Assembly: GCA_005765155.1 (NCBI GenBank)
Contig: VCCP01000003.1
Coordinates: 3,472,001 to 3,536,000 of the forward strand
Origin: Zelopaecilomyces penicillatus
Lineage: Eukaryota; Ascomycota; Sordariomycetes; Hypocreales; Pseudodiploosporaceae
DNA: 64,000 bases
Direction: 5' to 3'
This document shows positions 24,946 to 35,878 of this stretch, in pieces. A program made the translations under genes and the position numbers. The stretch's first letter is position 1, and every line of letters starts with the position of its first letter. Under the pieces are notes generated by a model that saw only the letters and a program-made list of their open reading frames with translations, ran no database searches and was not told where the DNA came from.

Positions 24946-25584
24946 TCAACGTGTCTTTTTCATCGTGGTGCTGACAGCTGATACACCTCTCTTCATTGCA
25001 CCATCCGGCCCAAAGACGCCCGTCAGGTACGCAGACCGCATTGCGAATAAAAATAACTGGTTGCCAATGTTGATTAGATTAGCCTTTCATTTCCAAGTTG
25101 GTGCTAGTTGGCGTTGCAGTCAGAGTTAAGTGAACCTACCGTGAAGCCAATATTGCCCCAGGCCAACGGATTCCACTCAGAGGGGTTCATGATTCTCTCC
25201 TTACCCATGCCGTAGCATGTGAAAGCTATGTGGCCGACGTCACCAAGCCATAGTGCCACAAGATAGCTCCGTACCACCTTAATCTCGGAGGTTGTCAAGA
25301 GCACAGCGAGACCAATAAAAGCCATCAGGAGATACATGTTGCCCAGCTGCCAGGCCAGCATAATGCTGTTCTCCGTGACGACCAATGGCTCTTTCAGCGG
25401 AATCTGTTCGGCCACGAACCATACAAGATCACGAATGGCGCCTATGAAGCCGGCTAAACTGTTTGGATACCGGGGTTTCTGGTTAGATTGCGCTCATCAA
25501 GTGGTAGTCGGTCTCTGCTTACAGTGAGAGGGGTTCGACAATAGTGAACACAACCCTGGGAATCGTCGGCATTGAGGAAGCCAT
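24946..25584 (-). CDS. DUF7704-type small integral membrane protein
   Basis: Three exons: 25584-25523, 25458-25140 and 25056-24946. Introns are 64 bp (GTAAGC to ACAG) and 83 bp (GTAGGT to CCAG). The product is 163 residues. It opens MASSMPTIPRVVFTIVEPLSL and continues LAGFIGAIRDLVWFVAEQIP, WQLGNMYLLMAFIGLAVLLTTSE and VRSYLVALWLGDVGHIAFTCYG, then ends in a membrane segment and a short basic tail (KRGVSAVSTTMKKTR). This order, four predicted membrane helices with the conserved QLGN and LWxxDVGH motifs, is the fungal DUF7704 family. The function of the family is not known to me. Frames join exactly at all three junctions, so the model is reliable even though each exon is short. Confidence 0.85.
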
Positions 25585-26299
25585 GTCGAGAACCTGACGA
25601 ATGTGACGTTCCTCGTAGAGCGGCAACAAGAGTGGCCAATAATGATGTGCGGATTCGCTGCGGTGACAAAGTCTAGCGGTGTTGTGAGGCTTGAATTGAG
25701 AGATAAGACCAGGTAAGTTGGCTTGTGTCGCATGGATCAATGGGTTGGATGGGTTAAAAGTTCCTCCCGTCTGTGTTGCCAGCGGCCGTTGCTGGGACTC
25801 GTAGCGGCTTAGGAGCTCTGGGTGGCATTTCTACAGGGACCTATTGGCTCTAATACCGGGCTATAATACTACGTAGCAGGCCCTGTAATAAGACTGCCCG
25901 CTCGCAAACCAGCCGGCACTGCTCCAGGTCGTACAACTGCCCGTTAAAGTCGCCTGTAGGGCGCCCGGACAACGCCGGCGCGGATCCTGTTAGTGGTGTC
26001 TCGGCGATCCCCCCCACAGCCACTGACATCTGCATTCATGTTCTTTCCCTTTCCCATGTGATGATTTTCACGTGCAGACGGGAGTCTGGAGACCTTTGCT
26101 GCTGGCCGTAGCCAGCGATGTGAGACGTCTCCGAATTGCTCGTGCTATTGTCGATGAAAAACCCACATCGACCCGAGGATATTTCGTCGAAACGGCGTTT
26201 CCATGGAGGTCTTAAACTCCCCCCTCATGCCCGCCTTATCCTGCTCGTCCGTCAGTTCTCGAACCAGTGCCCAATGCATGAGTTTCACTACATTAGCCC
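25585..26299. other. Divergent promoter region
   Basis: Separates the 5' ends of the DUF7704 gene (minus) and the two-Myb gene (plus). No coding sequence is seen. Confidence 0.5.
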
Positions 26300-27997
26300 A
26301 TGATGGCTACTATTGAGCCTCGATTGATCCACCTCTTGAACGAGTCGACCACGCCACAGCTTCCCAACGCAGACCTTCCTCCACTACACAAGCTCCCGTT
26401 TCCAGCATCTCCTGATGGACCTCTCCCTCCTCTCGACCCGGAGGCCGGCCATAGGGGCGAGCGGCCTGCTGGTGGCAGCTTAGGCTTTACAGGCGGTGCT
26501 CCATCTACCACGCTCCCTTCCATTGGAGATGAGTCGTTTGCAAGCCATCGTGCAGACGATGGTTGGAGAGAGGGAAGGTATCCAAGTGGTAGCAGCGCAT
26601 ACCCATTGCGGCTGCTCCTGAGCGAGGGCGATGCGACCACCACTGATCATTCTCACACACTTGCCAATATTCTAGACGATGGGCAAGACTCGCTGGACGA
26701 CTGCGCCAAGAAGAAGAGAGTCCGCGCTCTCAATGTGAAGGATGACTTTGTTCAACTTCCTCAACCGGTCAAGAAGCAAAAAGCTACCCAGCAAGCCCCC
26801 GTTATGCCGCCTATTATCAATGGACTCCACGAACCCCCACCACATGCTGCCCTTTTCCCACCGATAGCTTCGACGTCATTTGATGATGATAAGGACATCA
26901 ATCAAATGAAGCTTTTGCATGAGTTTACACATAGTGGTGAAGATAAACCGTCGGGGTACCAGACTTCTCCCGAGACAGATAAAAATGCAAACAAGGCGAG
27001 AAAGCGAGCAACAAAGCCGAGGCGCAAGTGGTCCGAGGAAGAAACAAACCATTTGCTGCTAGGGGTTAGTCGGCACGGGGTTGGCAAGTGGACCAATATT
27101 TTGGAAGATCCCGACTTTAGGTTCAACGATCGTAGCGCAGGTGATCTCAAGGATCGCTTTAGAACATGTTGTCCCGACGAGCTTCGAGGGTCGAAGAGGG
27201 ACAGTCAGCAAGATGAAGCGCAACACCCTAAGCACAAAGCAAAGACGGGAATCCATTCAGAAAACATTCTGATTGAAGAGGAGTCTGGAGATCCAGCCAA
27301 TTCCCCACCCAACGAATCTGATTCCGCACAGAAGCAGAAGAAAAAGAGTCGCGCTCATCGGAAGAAAATGGAAGATTTGGTAGAATTAGGCATTCGTGGG
27401 CCATTCAAAAAGTCTCACCGCCGTGAAAGACGGCCCTTTACTGAGCAGGACGATCAGGAGATTTTAGAGGGGCTTGATGTATACGGTCCTGCCTGGACTA
27501 AGATACAACGGGATTCCCGATTCCACTTGTCTAGCAGGCAGCCTACCGATTTGAGAGACCGAGTACGAAACAAGTATCCTGCCATCTACCAACGAATCGA
27601 GAAGGGCACTTTTCAGGCCAAAGATGCACGTGGAAATGACATACTCGAGCCTTCAATTAGAATGTCTATTGAGAACACCCTCCAATCGTCTCATACGACC
27701 ACTGTGAACCCTCATGTCACCGATAAGAACTTGCGGGAAGATCATTCAAGGTGGCCATTCCAATCATCCGACACTGCAGACAATTCGCAAACTGCACAAC
27801 ACTTTGAGTTTGGGGAAGTTTCCGCCCCTCAGTTGACAGGTGGCGAGATGGATATTTCAAGATTGTTGTTGGATGACTCAAGACTGACGCAAACACCGAC
27901 CCGAACAAGAGCTGACGATAGCTCTGGTGCGTCCTCGCCAGCTGGAACCTACACCGAGCCTCGCAGGGCTTATAATGACGACTCTAGAGCAAAATGA
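26300..27997 (+). CDS. Double-telobox Myb protein, Tay1/Teb1-like
   Basis: Single-exon frame of 565 residues. It holds two Myb repeats: RRKWSEEETNHLLLGVSRHG...DLKDRFRTCCP at about 241-295 and RRPFTEQDDQEILEGLDVYG...DLRDRVRNKYP at about 376-431. Both recognition segments, DLKDRFR and DLRDRVRN, follow the telobox consensus. Two tandem teloboxes in one protein is the layout of Yarrowia and Ustilago Tay1 and fission yeast Teb1, which bind TTAGGG-type repeats or act as transcription factors for related sites. The flanks are disordered, with basic stretches (KKKRVRAL, KQKKKSRAHRKK) that could be nuclear localisation signals. The start is the first of two adjacent ATGs. Family assignment is good; whether this acts at telomeres or promoters is open. 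Confidence 0.85.
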   Translation: MMATIEPRLIHLLNESTTPQLPNADLPPLHKLPFPASPDGPLPPLDPEAGHRGERPAGGSLGFTGGAPSTTLPSIGDESFASHRADDGWREGRYPSGSSAYPLRLLLSEGDATTTDHSHTLANILDDGQDSLDDCAKKKRVRALNVKDDFVQLPQPVKKQKATQQAPVMPPIINGLHEPPPHAALFPPIASTSFDDDKDINQMKLLHEFTHSGEDKPSGYQTSPETDKNANKARKRATKPRRKWSEEETNHLLLGVSRHGVGKWTNILEDPDFRFNDRSAGDLKDRFRTCCPDELRGSKRDSQQDEAQHPKHKAKTGIHSENILIEEESGDPANSPPNESDSAQKQKKKSRAHRKKMEDLVELGIRGPFKKSHRRERRPFTEQDDQEILEGLDVYGPAWTKIQRDSRFHLSSRQPTDLRDRVRNKYPAIYQRIEKGTFQAKDARGNDILEPSIRMSIENTLQSSHTTTVNPHVTDKNLREDHSRWPFQSSDTADNSQTAQHFEFGEVSAPQLTGGEMDISRLLLDDSRLTQTPTRTRADDSSGASSPAGTYTEPRRAYNDDSRAK

Positions 27998-28890
27998 TGA
28001 GTCCTAAAAATCTGATGTCTGGCGAAGCACCTACGTGCAACCCCAGGCTTAAAATGTTTTCTCTACCGTAGAATCAAAGAATTGGAGTTGCTGGGGTCTG
28101 GGAACTGGAGTTGCAATGCATTAGAGGCCATTGATATAAAAGAAGTATCCTGGCGCAGGACAGGCTGGGATGAAGGCGCTCAGGTAGAATTCATCTTGCC
28201 ACTTTGAGTGTCTGCAACAAGACATTTATCGGACAGTTATTAATTCGTTCAGAACTGATTTCATGGGTTACTTTGGTTTATTACCAGAAAATTAAGGGGG
28301 CACGCCGAAAGCGTGCAGGGATGGGTCATATATATCGTTCATGGTGTGCTTGTCTAAACGTATTTCATGATGATTAGAGCATTTAAATTTCTGTATAAAA
28401 ACAAATACTATCGAAGAAAACATGAGGCAGGTCTATGCACGTATTGTATGAATAACAACGTGAACTAGATGTATAAAACATTTTCACATCTCCATCATTA
28501 GTTTGTCGTGCTAATGCGAAATACTCACTACTGTCTTCGTCCATTAAATAGAATGGATAACGTATCACTGAGGTGGTAACAAGGTAATTAGGTCAATAGC
28601 CTGGGCTTCTTCGAGAAGGTATTGGGTTAATTTATGGTTTTAAATTATTGTTGCATAAAGTTGTGAAATAATTGGCTAGTCACGTGCTCAAACACATCTC
28701 ATGCTAAATGCGTGCGTCTCGTATTTTGGCGACAGTGTGCGCTTGGTGCACTGGCTTTAGGGCAAGGAAGCCCCCGCAGCAAACACTCTGGAAAAAAAGT
28801 AGTGGCACTGCACTTTGCCAGACGCTTCCTGTTCACCAGGCCCATTCTTTCTCCTTCTCATCACCGCCGACATAACAGCCAGTCGTCACC
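27998..28890. other. Intergenic region, AT-rich, promoter of the ribosomal gene
   Basis: AT-rich 3' flank of the double-telobox gene, then the promoter of RPS4. A perfect 6-bp inverted repeat with a 5-base loop lies at 28300-28316 (GCACGC...GCGTGC). The last 50 bases before the ATG are pyrimidine-rich, as in many highly expressed fungal genes. Confidence 0.5.
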
Positions 28891-29921
28891 ATGGCCCGAG
28901 GAATGTGAGTACAACTCGACACAAAAACCCCAATGAGGCAACCTGAACGATTGACGAATGCATCAACTGGATGCGAGCTTCGTCGTCGGTTCCACAAACA
29001 CCACAATTGCTGACAGAATGACAGCAAGAAGCACCAGAAGCGCCTCAGCGCGCCCTCGCACTGGCTGCTGGACAAGCTGTCCGGTCTCTATGCCCCCAAG
29101 CCCTCTGCCGGTCCTCACAAGCTCCGCGACTGCATGCCCCTGATTGTCTTCATCCGCAACCGTCTCAAGTATGCGCTCAACTACCGCGAGACCAAGTCCA
29201 TCCTCATGCAGCGTCTCGTCAAGGTCGACGGCAAGGTCCGAACTGACCTGACCTTCCCTGCTGGCTTCATGGACGTCATCACCATCGAGAAGACTGGCGA
29301 GCACTTCCGTCTCATCTACGATACCAAGGGTCGTTTCACCGTCCACCGAATCCAGACTGAGGAGGCCGAGTACAAGCTGGGCAAGGTCAAGCGTGTTCAG
29401 CTTGGTCGTGGTGGAATCCCATTCTTGGTCACGCACGATGCGAGAACGTGAGTTCTGTCAGACATCATTCAGCCGTTGAATCAAGCTTTGGTCGATTCGA
29501 GTTACCTGACTTCATTGGAGCTTTTTTTGACGGCTGTATGTTTCCCCATAAATTCCCTTGGTGCTAACCATAGTCTTGCAGCATCCGCTACCCTGATCCT
29601 TTGATCAAGGTCAACGACACCGTCAAGATCGATCTTGCCACTGGTAAGATCACTGAGTTCATCAAGTTCGACACTGGCGCCGTCGCCATGGTCACTGGTG
29701 GCCGTAACATGGGTCGTGTTGGTGTCATCACCCACCGTGAGCGTCACGACGGAGGCTTCAACATCGTCCACATCAAGGACGCTATTGACAACACCTTTGC
29801 CACCCGTGAGAGCAACGTTTTCGTCATCGGCCAGGACAAGCCCTGGATCTCCCTGCCCAAGGGCAAGGGTGTCAAGCTCACCATTGCTGAGGAGCGTGAC
29901 CGCCGACGTGCCCAGGCGTAA
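28891..29921 (+). CDS. RPS4: 40S ribosomal protein S4 (eS4)
   Basis: Structural protein of the small ribosomal subunit. Three exons: 28891-28904, 29025-29447 and 29582-29921. The 14-base first exon encodes only MARGI and is joined by a 120 bp intron (GTGAGT, CTGAC, ACAG). The second intron is 134 bp (GTGAGT, CTAAC, GCAG). The product is 258 residues. It contains the S4e N-terminal block (SAPSHWLLDKLSGLYAPKPS), the S4-type RNA-binding segment (RLVKVDGKVRTDLTFPAGFM), the central region HDARTIRYPDPLIKVND and the KOW motif region VMVTGG-like (AVAMVTGGRNMGRVG), ending FVIGQDKPWISLPKGKG. The context CACC-ATG-GC is strong. Length matches other fungal eS4 proteins. Confidence 0.97.
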
Positions 29922-31453
29922 TTTGGTAGTGAATGAAAAATGGCATGTGGACTGGAGTCTCGGATTTGACGTTTTCTTTTTTTTGGAGCTTTTAGTTCCC
30001 CTTGAGATAGCCAGCCCATTAGGCTACGAGAAAAGATCAGAATTGAACCAAACTCATGTCCTCGTTATCATCGTATGCCAAGTCTTGCTATTGCCCAAAG
30101 TCCCAGGGAACATTTTCCCGTATCACGGGATGGGTTGTCATTCAACATTTGTTTAGTGGGTGAAGCTTCTGCTGTACTTGTGTGAAGACGTCCAAAAGAT
30201 GTACACCCACTGGTGATGGCGTTACCTATATATTGACTTCACAATCTTGACAAATTGATAGCAGATTATCTAGCAACGATATGCAATCTCCCTGAGTTGG
30301 AGTTGTTCTTATGTATGCAAGCCTTAATAGTTTAACTACCCATAGTCTGATCTCACCACCAACTCCAACAGACTTGCAACAGATCATCGGTCACTACGGG
30401 CCACGGCTCGCAAATATCCCGGTGGACCTTTCCCCACCTCCCTCGTTGCCTCAGATCCCTACCTGATATGAAGAGACAACAGTCAGTATTCAACGGTTAC
30501 GAAAGGCAATTGCAAGTAACATTCAACTCCAAGGCTGACAAGACCCTTGGTTCAGACCACGATAGCGTCTTGCTCATTTATGCAGCGGGTGCACTTAAGG
30601 AAATATCATCACATAGGCTGAAATATTGTAGATGTTGTCAAGTCTTGTCAGAGTGTGTAGATATGATGCTCAAGTTGTGATGCATGGTGACGACTGATGT
30701 GAAGGTAGACACGTATGCTCTGCGCTGTCAGATCCCGATGATGCATCGAAATCCAAGAGTAATCACTTCATCTCCGATTGTAAGGCGGCCAGTAGACAAC
30801 ATAGATGACTTCCCCGTCGCCTCACTTTATAGAAACAGGGAATGCCTAGAGATTAAGTCCAGCTGGGTGAGATAACCGTTGAACGGGCTGACAATCTACT
30901 ACTTTGGAAGGCTGACAGCCAGCCAATAGCAGGGCGAACCGCGCTCAAGTGTCGGGAATGCCAGCCAGTCAGAGACGGAACCGCGCTGCCTCTTCTGAAC
31001 CGATTATGGAAGGTGTGTGGCCACCGCCTGTCAATTACTGGAGGGGCATTTCTCCAGTGGTTTCCAGGGCTGACAGAGCTTCGAAAGCTTCCATGCACTC
31101 CACTGGAGAGCGGTGGGGTCGCCAACTTACAGGACCTATGAACGCTACCCTAACCCGACGACTTGCCCCTCCAGTAGCCCAGTGGCGGTGGTTGCGTGTG
31201 TTGTCTTTCAAGCTGATGGCAGTCAAACAGTCAAGCTGAGTGAGGCTCCACTCCTTCTTCAATAGTACAAGACCCTCCATCCCAACTCCACCGTTTCCTC
31301 AATCTTCCATATTCGCCTTGGCTCGAAGATGCAGCCTATGTGTCAATGCCGGGCCCATCTCCCTCATCCACTTCATGTTAGCAACTGCCCTCATGCTCAC
31401 AAGGCTCATCGTCTTCTTGACGGCGTGAGCTCTGCCACCGCCGCGCGCACACA
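29922..31453. other. Intergenic region (1.5 kb)
   Basis: 3' UTR of RPS4, then the promoter and leader of the Zn2Cys6 gene. No gene motif in any frame. The 29635 frame is a shadow of RPS4 exon 3. Confidence 0.5.
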
Positions 31454-33373
31454 ATGCGGTCCACTCGCATCATTCGGAGCAGGACGGGCTGCTTCACCTG
31501 TCGGCGCCGCAAGAAGAAGTGCAATGAGGAGAAGCCCGTGTGTAGTGGCTGTAAGCGCAACAGACTCGATTGCCATTGGCCAGCGGAGCTGTTCTCGCCA
31601 GCGACAGCAGGGGTGGAATCATCCAGCCAGACAAGTCTCTCAACGACTGTCACTACGCCAGTGACACAGCCAACAACTGCAAACACTAATACTTCGCCTA
31701 CTACTTCTCCTACTACTGCTATTGCTCCAATCACTTCAGCTGATACTCCTGAGTCGGATGAGATCAAATCAGAAGAAGGTGATGATGATGATGATGATGA
31801 GAGCCTTCAGCAGCAGGTTAACTCAGAGCCACCATCAGAATCTATGGAAATAGACAGCCATCTAAGAGATATCTCGCCAACTACACCACGTCCAGACCTT
31901 TGCAAGGAACCGCCCTCTCCTATTTTCAGCACCAAGTTTACTTCCAATGCCGATCCCCCATCAGATGATAACATCATCGGCTCACCATCGCCATCAGGTT
32001 TGCCGCTGTCTGTAGTCTTGGCCAGCACTTTGGATTCGGAGAGGACTGGCTGTGAACAAAGCCTCTTTAACCTCTCCAACAATCCCAATATGTTCTCCGA
32101 TCTTGAGGGTGCTCTGAAATTTGGCATTCACATGCCCATATCTCTTCTACCGTCGCACGGCCAGAACTCATTTGAACTTCTCAGCTACTACCTCGCCCGC
32201 ACCGCCAATAGCATGGGAAACGGCTCCACAGATGCCAATCCCTTCATCGTCAAACTCATTCCCCTTGCGTTTTCCAATCCCCTTGTTCTGCAACTCATTC
32301 TCGCCCAAAGTGCGGCTCATAGACAGGCATCTGATGAGCCTCATTCCAACAATGAGATTGCCCAGCGATACTACACCGACTCACTACGAATGTTCAGGAA
32401 TGTGGTTGATGAATACGTGTCCGGAAAGGACGACAACATGCTCATTCTGACGGTGGGCAGCCTTATTCTATGTCTCACCGAGGTTTGTCCCGTTCCTGAC
32501 TCCGTTTCTATGGTTCCTCTAAAGCTAATATCCGTATAGGTAGCACGGGGAGATAGGCAGGGCACTATATTTGATCACTTGAATGCCTCCAAATCACTAC
32601 TGACAATGTTAATCAATGGCCCACAAGCGCATCTGGCTGGAGATCTCCCCGAGTTTCTTGTTGAATATTACATGCACATGGCAGCCTCCAGTATGATATC
32701 TACCGATGCACAAAACACCTCTCAGTCATTTTTCAGCCTCGATATAGAAAATCTTGCCAGGAGTCTCGTGGAGAAGAAGTACATCGGCCAACTCTGTGGT
32801 TGTTGGCTAGAATTGCTTCTGATCATCCCGAGAGTTTTCCAATTGGGACAAGGTATTTTGACTTCAACGGAAGGGAAGTTGGCTCCTCCCTCAGCAAGCG
32901 ACATTATAACATTTGGCTTCCTTCAATCGCAAATTCTCGCTTTCTTCCCGGATCCCTCAGTTACACCATACTCACGCTTAGCCGGCTTGGTATTTAAACA
33001 AGCAGTGCTCTTATACCTCTGGAGTATTTTGGGAACACCCCAACAGGCCAACGGTAATTTGTCGCACAAGGAACTCATGCATTCTGCTGTTTTGGAGGCA
33101 ATCACACTACTTAACCAATTTCCTGCCTCAGTCAGAGTCAACACTAGTCTCTGCTGGCCTCTTACAGTCATCGGCTGTTGTACGTCTGATGAGACAATAC
33201 AGCAGATACTTAGGGAACGCCTGCAAACCATGGTTGATACGATTGGCTTGGGCAATATGAGAGAGACGCTAACATTATTGGAGCATGTCTGGGGAGAGCG
33301 CTCTGAAGAAACAAGCCCTTGGACATTGTTCAAGGCGATGCGGAAACATCAGACTTGGATATCCTTTGCTTGA
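31454..33373 (+). CDS. Zn2Cys6 fungal transcription factor
   Basis: Two exons, 31454-32482 and 32540-33373, with a 57 bp intron (GTTTGT to ATAG), giving 620 residues. The N-terminal binuclear zinc cluster has all six cysteines in order, within TGCFTCRRRKKKCNEEKPVCSGCKRNRLDC (residues about 9-40), followed by a Ser/Thr/Pro-rich and acidic linker (a run of Asp near 120). The remaining 400 residues are helical and match the Fungal_trans_2 type of regulatory region (FELLSYYLARTANSMGNG, LVLQLILAQSAAHRQA, LTEVARGDRQGTIFDHLNAS). It acts in the nucleus on unknown targets; no metabolic gene cluster surrounds it to suggest a regulon. Confidence 0.9.
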
Positions 33374-34389
33374 ATTACAAACCAAAGGATCTAGCCAAAA
33401 TGTTGCAAGGAGTCATATAACTGTTCTGCAATATCTCTGCCTTTTGTACGCCATTTCGAATTATTTGCACGCCTTGCTCGTGCAATGTTATTCAACAATA
33501 ACAAAGCTTGCAACGACTTGGACTACTCTTCCATTACAATATAAATAGAAAGATTCCGACTCCCGGCATAGCAGAAAATCGAAAACTTCGATTACCAGTC
33601 AATACTAAGCTGGCTTAGAGGCTTTTCACCATTCTTCATATGCCACTATTCAAAGGCTCTCTTTCTCTTTCTTTGGAAATTTCTCGTCTGGGGGGTCCTA
33701 ATCGAACGAGTTGAAACAATCTGGTTTCAGCTGGATTGATGAGATGGAATTGCTAGAAATTCCTCAGGATGCTAAATATTGACACGCATCTACAGAAAGT
33801 GAGTTGATGTATTGAGACTTGCCTTGTCAACGCTTTTCTAACCACAAAGGCACAATAGGTTGTCAAATCTAGCCATTCAACAAGTCACAACGCATTAACA
33901 GAGTTGACTGCGCCATACTCTAACCGGGGACACCCCATTAGTATAGCAGAGCTGTTGCATGGGAGTGTGCGATTGAAGTAATCGTGCCAGCATGCATTAC
34001 ACAAACAAAACACGAATCTCAGCGGGGGATTTTAACTGGTCATAACCATCCGTTATGGAAGCCCGAACTTGGTCGATATGCAGTGGGTGATAGTGGGGAA
34101 AGGCGTTTGCAATCACGACTGTTTTTTGGGTGTGCATCATCAGAAAGTGCTCACATGGGAGTCCAAAAACTACGGCTGTATCATTACCACATAACGGGGA
34201 TATTGGTTCTTGAACAAATGTTAGATATTACGAAGGACTGAGTCAATCTTGATGTCGTCGTGTAGGATAAGGATAATGACTGTAACCCTTACGTGCCCCG
34301 CACACAAAAGTTGAGTGTGGGCAAAAAACAAGCAACGACCAAAAATAATAGACGTTGGATGAAACCGAAACAGTCCAAAAATATTATCT
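33374..34389. other. Intergenic, AT-rich
   Basis: No gene is seen. It marks the start of an AT-rich, gene-poor stretch that continues to about 40.3 kb. The last 100 bases include the poly(T) terminator of the first tRNA on the minus strand. Confidence 0.5.
34377..34381 (-). terminator. Pol III terminator of tRNA-Ser copy 1
   Basis: T5 on the minus strand, starting 9 nt after the discriminator base. Confidence 0.8.
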
Positions 34390-34523
34390 CGACAGAGACA
34401 GGATTCGAACCTGCGAGGCCGAAGCCATATGATTTCTTTGTATTATGTTAGAATCATGATGTGATGTGTGGTGGTGAGAGCTTCTTACCTAGTCATACCC
34501 ATTAACCACTCTGGCACTCTGCC
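34390..34523 (-). tRNA. tRNA-Ser (anticodon AGA if GT-AG intron removed), copy 1
   Basis: Mature length is 81 nt after removing 34436-34488. The cloverleaf is complete: acceptor stem GGCAGAG with CTCTGTC, D arm CCA/TGG with loop GAGTGGTTAA, anticodon stem TATGA/TCATA, a long variable arm (GGC-TTCG-GCC), T arm GCAGG-TTCGAAT-CCTGT, and discriminator G. The long variable arm and G73 identify serine. A box and B box (GGTTCGAATCC) are intact. The 53-nt insert starts GTAAGA, has CTAAC 11 nt before its end, and ends AAG, dividing the anticodon AG from A. Joining gives loop CTAGAAA (anticodon AGA). Cutting at the canonical 37/38 site instead gives loop CTAGGTA, anticodon AGG with an unlikely U37. Confidence 0.85.
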
Positions 34524-34625
34524 CTTGGGATGCAGGTTAACGGGGACGAATGGATACAAGTAGAGGCAGCAGTAACGGACAGCGAAGAAAGAAAAAAGGA
34601 GCTTCAAACCGAGGGCATACTGTCC

Positions 34626-34630
34626 AAAAA
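34626..34630 (-). terminator. Pol III terminator of tRNA-Ser copy 2
   Basis: T5 on the minus strand, again starting 9 nt after the discriminator. Confidence 0.8.
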
Positions 34631-34638
34631 GAAATTGC

Positions 34639-34776
34639 CGACAGAGACAGGATTCGAACCTGCGAGGCCGAAGCCATATGATTTCTTGATGCAATGTTAG
34701 TAAATGTGATCGTGGATTGGCGATGAGCGGGTTACACATACCTAGTCATACCCATTAACCACTCTGGCACTCTGCC
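34639..34776 (-). tRNA. tRNA-Ser (AGA by GT-AG splicing), copy 2
   Basis: Exons are identical to copy 1. The insert 34685-34741 is 57 nt: GTATGT at the 5' end, ACTAAC 11 nt before the AAG end. The interior is unlike copy 1. All paired positions of the type-II cloverleaf are kept. Confidence 0.85.
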
Positions 34777-34879
34777 TTGAGATGTCGATCTGCGAAGACC
34801 AATGGGCATAAGTACGCGCGCAGGAAACGGAGTGACAACTGAAAAAAAAACCCATTATCCATCAAGAGATGGATCAGTC

Positions 34880-34884
34880 AAAAA
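34880..34884 (-). terminator. Pol III terminator of tRNA-Ser copy 3
   Basis: T5 on the minus strand at the same 9-nt offset. Confidence 0.8.
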
Positions 34885-34892
34885 GAAACTGT

Positions 34893-35030
34893 CGACAGAG
34901 ACAGGATTCGAACCTGCGAGGCCGAAGCCATATGATTTCTTTAGATGATGTTAGTAAACATTGTGGTGATGTGGGTTTCGAAGTTGGTGCCTTACCTAGT
35001 CATACCCATTAACCACTCTGGCACTCTGCC
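34893..35030 (-). tRNA. tRNA-Ser (AGA by GT-AG splicing), copy 3
   Basis: Exons are identical to copies 1 and 2. The insert 34939-34995 is 57 nt: GTAAGG at the 5' end, ACTAAC 11 nt before the AAG end. It shares TTTACTAACAT with copy 2, but the rest has diverged. Confidence 0.85.
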
Positions 35031-35120
35031 TTAACGTGTCACCCTGATAAGGATAAGTCCATTAAGGACGCAAGGATACCAAGTGTCAAGGAGAATCAAA
35101 AAAGAAGAGACAGAGTCTGC

Positions 35121-35125
35121 AAAAA
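35121..35125 (-). terminator. Pol III terminator of tRNA-Ser copy 4
   Basis: T5 on the minus strand at the same 9-nt offset. Confidence 0.8.
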
Positions 35126-35133
35126 GAGAATCT

Positions 35134-35269
35134 CGACGGAGACAGGATTCGAACCTGCGAGGCCGAAGCCATATGATTTCTTGGATTGGTGTTAGACGCT
35201 GATGGTGTGCTAATGGATATTTGGATGGACCTACCTAGTCATACCCATTAACCACTCTGGCACTCCGCC
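35134..35269 (-). tRNA. tRNA-Ser (AGA by GT-AG splicing), copy 4
   Basis: Differs from copies 1-3 by a paired change in the acceptor stem: GGCGGAG with CTCCGTC, so pair 4-69 is G-C instead of A-U. The insert 35180-35234 is 55 nt: GTAGGT at the 5' end, TCTAAC 11 nt before the AAG end. Confidence 0.85.
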
Positions 35270-35878
35270 TTAGCTGTTGGCAGTGTGCATGAAAAATAGC
35301 TCTATGAGGGCACATCATGAGACCAGTGGCCCCCCACCAAGCGCTTCGAAATTTTACCCCTCTTGGTCCGTGCTAGACGAAATCCCACATCCCCGCATTC
35401 ATATTTTCTACGATATTAATGTGCTTCCTACCCTATGAAATTGGTGGTTTGTAAGGATATCAGTTATGGTTATCTGAGTTTTTCTCCAGCGTATTTATAG
35501 CTAATGGCTTTTTATATTTTAAAACGTGTGCATGTGTTTATTCTAACGACACTTGATTACTGTGGATCAACCTAGCTGAATACACACCTGGACTTCTCAC
35601 TTGGAGTGTTAACCGATTAACGGTGTGTTGCTGCTGTGTTAAAATGTTCGAACCAAGCAGATAAAACAATATATATCGACAAAAAAACATGAGAAACAAA
35701 ACCAAGCTGTAGTATGTACACCGCGCACTTTATTAACTAGAAAAAAAAGCATAGCACCAAGGTTGAAGTAACGATGAGTGCGCAGCAGCTTTGTTCATAA
35801 CGTTTTTTCAAAGTAAAGAGGATAGGCCTAGCACAAACACACTTATGGTCTGGCGTAGGATGGCAAAAAAGAATATCT
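35270..35878. other. AT-rich spacer between tRNA copies 4 and 5
   Basis: About 600 bases of AT-rich DNA with no coding frame or recognisable element. Confidence 0.5.
35865..35870 (-). terminator. Pol III terminator of tRNA-Ser copy 5
   Basis: T6 on the minus strand at the same 9-nt offset. Confidence 0.8.

Noticed and set aside
28905..29581. snoRNA inside the RPS4 introns
   Set aside because: I looked for C (RTGATGA) and D (CTGA) boxes with terminal stems and found no convincing pair.
34485..34739. Open frame containing VPEWLMGMTR
   Set aside because: It is the minus-strand reading of the tRNA-Ser exon and its flank; the same peptide appears at another copy (35843-36082), so it reflects the tRNA sequence and not a protein.
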